This document shows, in pieces, positions 59,317 through 64,000 of a stretch of DNA of 64,000 nt. The position numbers and the translations under genes are program-made. The notes below the pieces were generated by a model. That model did not search any database. It was given only the letters and a program-made list of their open reading frames with translations, and was not told the origin of the DNA. Every line of letters starts with the position of its first letter. Position 1 is the stretch's first letter. Source of the stretch: Alisma plantago-aquatica (lineage: Eukaryota > Streptophyta > Magnoliopsida > Alismatales > Alismataceae); assembly GCA_963693085.1 (NCBI GenBank), contig OY856412.1:343805457-343869456 (forward strand), given 5' to 3'.

Positions 59317-62300
59317 TGTAACATCCCCGTATTTTCACATTCTCAAAACCCCATGGAGATGAGAAGACAAAATCTGAAAATGTTAGCAATTATATCAGAG
59401 AGCGATGCAGAAGCATAATTCACATACATGAACATACAACTAAATTGCATACACCATAACATTCTCAACATTTAACACATGTATATTACAACATGAATTA
59501 CAACTGCATATTGAAAGAGAATTTTACAAGTCTAAGAACATGTATGCTAATAAGGATCTTAGATAATAGGTAACCTGAACAACTTGCTCACACTCTGTTC
59601 TTTTATCCCATGCTAGCTCTGAACCTAAAACATACATCAAACAGCGTATAAACATAAAGTTGGTTCGTGGTTGAAAGGTACTATACTATGCTGGCATATT
59701 TAAATTACTTGAAAAAGAAGAAAGAAAAATGAAAGCATTATTTAAGGTAGAAAATCAGGTAAACCCAAGTTATTAACCATATTCCAATGGACATGTATTA
59801 CTATGGTGGACTTAGCACAAACATATATTATTGGGCCCTATCCCCGCGTACCTTGTACCATTTGGGATATCCCCGCGTACCTTGTACCATTAGGGAGGTG
59901 CTAGTCAACATTAATACTTTCCCTCTATAATAGGGAGATTAATGAACCATCGGTAAGTACATTCCATTTTCTTTCTTTAGTGTTCTTATTGTTGAAGGCG
60001 GTAATGACAATACATATAGATTTACATCCAACAATGTATTTCAAATACAAGCAAGCAAGTACATATATTTAACATCCAGCAAATCTAATCATATAATTAT
60101 ATCCACGTACATGAGTTCAGATATTCCTCACATATCCATGATCATCTAGATAAATTGGTTAGCACCTGATTTAAAGAAAAAAATCATCATTAATATATGT
60201 ACACCATATTCTTGGTATTTTAGGTCCAAAATAGGGTTTTGACCAAATCTAGGTTTTCCTGACTTATAACACCTTTATGATATTTTTATAGTGATTAGGA
60301 TGTCATCATAGGGGCCTGGATCAAATTTCACATTTTTCTGATGATTGGTCTATTTTCTAGAATTAATATGAGGTTTAAAGTATCTAATTATGCATTAAGC
60401 TAATATTCTAAAATTCTAACTATATCAGCGTGCATATTTGGTTCCTACATGATATTAGGTTCATAACTAATTTTCTCATATTTAATTTGCATCATTTTCT
60501 AATTATTCTAATTATACGAAACTCATAAAGGAGTATTATATATTAAACTAATTATCACCAACAAATATGTCTTTAAAGTATGATCTAAAGGTTTCATAAG
60601 AAAGAGGGCATTTTTCTGAGTCCAGGGCTATTTTTGGGGAATTATTTGGCCAAGAGAGCTATTTATTAGGTATATTCTAAGTTTTTAAGCAGTTCAAAGA
60701 TTTAAAAAGAAAATTACCTTTTGTTGTGGGGCCAAAGCCCTAAGGTGGCGCTCGATTATTGGGCCACACTGGCCACCAGTGTGGGATGTGTATAAGTAGC
60801 CTGGTTGGCTGGTTCCTGGGTCCAGCACAAATTCGACCGGTTCACTCAACCTAGGCCGCTCGGTCGTCTCCCTCATCGCTTCTCCCCCTTTCTCCATTTC
60901 ACGCCAGCGCCAACACGCGAGGGTTCCGAGTCCTGATGCTCTGTCCACAGTGATATGCCCTTCCCTCATTCCATGATGTCTGATGACCACCGTACTAGAT
61001 GAATACACTGTCAAATCTCAGTAAGGAACTACAGGGGAAGATATGTCCTGCGGAGAGGATCTTTGGAGGCAAGACTCCACGATGGAGGGGGTTGTGGTCC
61101 CTCTCCTTTTTCCCTCCTGATCTTACTATCATGCCCAACCCTTCAATCTTGTGACAGGGAGCCTCCGCCATGAGGGAAGGAGGAGACAAGGAATATACAG
61201 AGGTTTGGGCCTCCACACCCAGAGATGGAGTAGCCATCTTTATAGAACTAATATGACCCGTCTATGAGGTTAGTGCCGAGAGGGGGTGAGGGTCACCATG
61301 ACTGCAGACTCCGACGAGCCTCACTCACATAATTTAGATCGTATGTGAGGACCTTGGTCACCCGCCCAAGTGGTAACGACCCTAGATCCGTAGGGTGGTC
61401 AGCTCACCGCCCCTATTGCCGCCGTCGTGAAAGCCTGGACCAGGTCGGGCTGGGAATTCAATCGCTCGTCGTCTCCTCCATACAGGTTGTTGCCACCAGT
61501 TGGACTCCAATGAGCTATCATACCGATGCTGAGGGATGACGACATGCTCCACCCCACTCATAGTCTGGTCAGAGATCATGATCATAGTGACCAGAAGCTT
61601 TGGTATAAAGGGCAGCTTCACAACTCGATCCACTGGGGACTCTTTCTTGGAGCAACAACAAGTAGGTGCATAATCAGGCATGAATCCGGAGCTATCGCCC
61701 TCTAGTCTAGCATTGAGAGACGAGAAGTTTAGTTCTGCACTCCATGGTGGAAATCCTAGGTTTAGTGGTCCTTTCTTCTATCTATGTAGGTCACTGGTTT
61801 GCCCACAAAAAGGGGTCTTTAGAGAGATCTAAGACTTTTGAAGCTAATCGCATGTTCGGTATCCAAATGAAGATCCTTTAATCTCAGATACGTGAAACCA
61901 ACGAGACTTGGTCTCCAAGTATACTGGCTTCTCCATGAGAAATGGAGATAGGATCTGAGTAATTAACTGCTTACATGATAATTTATGGCTTTCAAGGCTC
62001 CATGTATCCTATTGTCGAATATGGAAGTATAACGTAGGTTGAATTGAAACAACCATGCAACGAGGAAAAACAATAGTTGCATCACACATTCTCAAATCTC
62101 AGTATGCGTCAAATATTATAACGACCTAGGTTCATAAAGCATCATTTAATTAATTTCCTTCTTTGTTCCAAATCTCAATAGTATCCAATAGTAATATTCA
62201 TTCGTATGAATCCATATGCACTTTGTCAGATACTAAAATCCATATGTCCTCAACATAAACTTATTACTACTATAAATCATCTCAACATACATTAATGGCC

Positions 62301-62466
62301 CTTAGTAGATGTTATTGATCCTCTCATGGCATTAAAGTCATACATGAGGGTCAAAGAATCCATGGTTAGATAAAAGTCAACTCAGCTTCAATTTAATGAA
62401 AACAAACATGCATAGACTTCAAATACTATAACGAGTCTCAAAACCCTAAAATCATGGGTCATCACA
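59317..62466 (-). repeat. LTR of element G, an inverted relative of element E
   Basis: 3150 bp running from TGTAACATCCCCG on the left to TCATCACA on the right. On the minus strand it starts TGTGATGACCCATGATTTTAG, comparable to TGTGATAACTTGGATTTTAG in element E. Several blocks match the element E LTR in reverse. Examples are 60220-60260 against about 28690-28735 (the ATAGGGTTTTG stretch) and 59828-59900 against about 29040-29120 (the GGTACACGGGGA region). A polypurine tract follows at 62467, so this is a 3' LTR. A GC-rich block at about 60720-61700 holds short frames with no domain. It is clearly more diverged than the three LTRs of E are from each other. Confidence 0.75.
59839..59896. repeat. 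Two-copy 29-bp tandem repeat inside LTR G
   Basis: TATCCCCGCGTACCTTGTAC begins at 59839 and again at 59868, each within a 29-bp unit. The equivalent place in the element E LTRs holds a pair of related but more diverged blocks (GGTGTACTGGGAG and GGTACACGGGGATG). Confidence 0.85.
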
Positions 62467-62480
62467 TTCACCCCACCTTA
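62467..62480 (-). promoter_or_regulatory. Polypurine tract of element G
   Basis: The minus strand reads TAAGGTGGGGTGAA, ending at the LTR start at 62466. It matches AAGGTGGTGTGAA of element E. A GAGGATGAAATTCC block lies directly upstream, as in E. Confidence 0.75.
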
Positions 62481-62700
62481 TATGGAATTTCATCCTCAAA
62501 ATTGAACTGATCTCATACTTAAGTGGTAACCATAAAGTCCAATATCATAAAGGCCACAACTTCTAGATGCCAAGACTATAATACTTTTTGGATATAACCT
62601 AAGTTGTCATTTGGGGATACAGAACATATAGGTTGTATGCACCCCACCTTATCTAGACTGAAGCATCATTTAATATCTTAGTCATAGCATGAAACAATTA
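62481..62700 (-). mobile_element. Scrap of the element G internal region
   Basis: Non-coding DNA matching the polypurine-proximal internal region of element E in reverse. The CATGCTATGGCTAAGACATT block of E corresponds to the complement of 62670-62692. The match ends at about 62700, where the hairpin and LINE H begin, so the rest of element G is missing. Confidence 0.6.
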
Positions 62701-62765
62701 TTTTTTTTAAGATCTACATCCCCAGTGACCATCATTCTGGGGTTGTAGATCTTAAGAAAAAAAAA
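62701..62765. repeat. Long imperfect inverted repeat at the G/H junction
   Basis: AAGATCTACATCCCCAG (62709-62725) and CTGGGGTTGTAGATCTT (62737-62753) are inverted copies with one mismatch in 17, around an 11-base loop. The arms extend outward into T8 on the left (62701-62708) and AAG plus A9 on the right (62757-62765). LINE coding sequence starts immediately after. Confidence 0.9.
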
Positions 62766-64000
62766 GCTCCAACGGTCTTAGGCAAGGCGATCCCTTATCT
62801 CCTCTACTATTTGCTATTGCTATGGAAGGACTCAGTAGATGTCTTAAGGAGGTGTATGATAATAGACTCATCAGGAGCTATTCCATCAATGTGACCAAAG
62901 CTCTTAGCCATCTTCTTTTTGCGGATGATGTACTTATTTTCTCCGAGGGACGACTAAGCAGCCTTGCCAAACTCAAACAGGTTTTGCTTGAATTTGGTTC
63001 TGTTTCTGGTATGAAATGCAATCTGAATAAAACCCATATATTCTTATCCTATTCTTTTCGCAACAAGGATGCCTTGATTAGCTGCTTGGGTATTCAACGT
63101 GGTACATGGCCTACAAAGTATCTTGGTTTTCCTATGGCTGGTGGCAATCTCTGGGGGCAACATTTCCATGAATGCTTAGACAAGCTCAGAAATATGATAC
63201 AGATATGGCCTGGTTCTAAAATATCTATGGCTGGTCGTCTCGTGCTTACTAAGCATTGTGCCATGGGTCTGATCAGCTATTGGATGCATATGGGTGACAT
63301 CCCTCCTGTTGTCTTACGAAGAATGGAGCTGCTACTTTCTAACTTCCTTTGGGGTAGCTCGGTGCACGCCTCTAGTTGGTCACGTTTAGCTTACCTGCAT
63401 GGTGAAGGTGGTTTGGGGCTTAAGAGACTTGATGAACTTGTGGATTACCATTCGTTACGTCGCATTAAGAAGTTCACCCAAGCTCAATGTATATGGAGCT
63501 CATGGCTTGCTTGTAGGTATGGTGATACCTTGTCTATTGCTTCCAGAAATGGCTCTACTTGTCACAGACGTATGGTAGCTCTATGGCCTTCCTTCTCAGC
63601 TTGGGAAGGCAAGGATCATTTGGAGAACGCAAGACAAAAGCATCCATATGATAAGGCTTATGGAAATCTTTGGCTCTCCAAGCACTATCCTAGATGGAGT
63701 CTTACTACGTTTAGAGCACTCACATATGTTCTATCTGCTATGGAAAAGATTAGTTCCTGGTCGGGGGCTCCTGTTCCTGCATGCTTACTATGTGGACAAC
63801 ACAATGACTCCATTACTCATCTTTTTGAGGGCTGTAAATATTGGAAATATATTTGGGGACGCGCTCAACTTAAGCTCAACATCAAAGCCTCATATTCTCT
63901 ATATGAATGCCTTATAGATCTTGGTAAAAGATCAAAGCAATCCAGAATCATTGAACTTTGGGCCATCACTGGTGCTGTTCACTTCATTTAGGAGGAGCGT
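62766..64000 (+). pseudogene. 5'-truncated L1-type LINE H, RT C-terminal half (partial)
   Basis: The open frame begins at 62767 with SSNGLRQGDPLSPLLF, the middle of the reverse-transcriptase domain, so the N-terminal RT and endonuclease are missing. The first in-frame ATG is at 62822. Counting from there, the catalytic FADD box is at residues 33-36 (LLFADDVLIF). The PTKYLGFPM and RLVLTKHCAMGL thumb stretches lie near 95-150, GGLGLKRL near 198, and the zf-RVT region near 280-365 includes CLLCGQHNDSITHLFEGC. The frame is open for 389 codons and ends at TAG 63989-63991, probably a Trp codon mutated to stop. The sequence continues past the window. This is a different, better preserved copy than LINE F, in the opposite orientation. 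Confidence 0.88.

Overview
The window is plant nuclear DNA, almost certainly from an angiosperm with a large, repeat-rich genome. Evidence: Athila-type and chromovirus-type Ty3/Gypsy retrotransposons with plant tRNA primer-binding sites, a CACTA (En/Spm) transposon, plant L1-type LINEs, and AT-rich non-coding DNA. I cannot name the species. I found no intact host protein gene, no RNA gene, no CRISPR array and no bacterial or organellar operon. Every recognisable coding region belongs to a transposable element, and most are broken.

Layout, as nested insertions. (A) A minus-strand chromovirus-like element has a truncated 3' LTR at 1445-3421, decayed internal DNA at 3422-7221 and 18702-19476, and a 5' LTR at 19477-22621. 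(C) A complete 11.5-kb Athila-type element at 7227-18696 (minus strand, 5-bp duplication CACGA) sits inside A. It carries gag-protease-RT-RNase H-integrase with two frameshifts and several in-frame stops. (B) A plus-strand Athila/Tat-type remnant follows A. It has an ORF1-like pseudogene at 22622-23757, a polypurine tract at 24911-24946, and a 3' LTR split into 24947-26121 and about 49137-49511. (D) A CACTA transposon at about 26122-49136 splits that LTR. Its minus-strand gene has lost the transposase core, leaving an N-terminal domain next to a decayed Ulp1-like protease. Two elements are nested in D. (E) A non-autonomous LTR element at 26610-39669 (duplication ACAAG) exists as a tandem LTR-internal-LTR-internal-LTR with an exact 5018-bp period. 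(F) An L1-type LINE at 42537-47081 (minus strand, 18-bp duplication) lacks its endonuclease region.

To the right, 49512-59316 is AT-rich DNA with two small tandem duplications and no assignable gene. (G) An older inverted relative of E leaves a 3' LTR at 59317-62466 and a scrap of internal DNA. A long hairpin at 62701-62765 joins it to (H), a 5'-truncated plus-strand LINE whose reverse-transcriptase C-terminal half is open from 62767 to 63990 and runs off the window.

No metabolic or cellular pathway is visible. The relationships are insertional: A into B (inferred), C into A, D into B, E and F into D. The most unusual structures are the three-LTR tandem in E, the arrays of 26- and 27-bp AACGG repeats in the Athila U3, a repeated polypurine-tract-like block in both Athila-type elements, and the hairpin junction near 62.7 kb.
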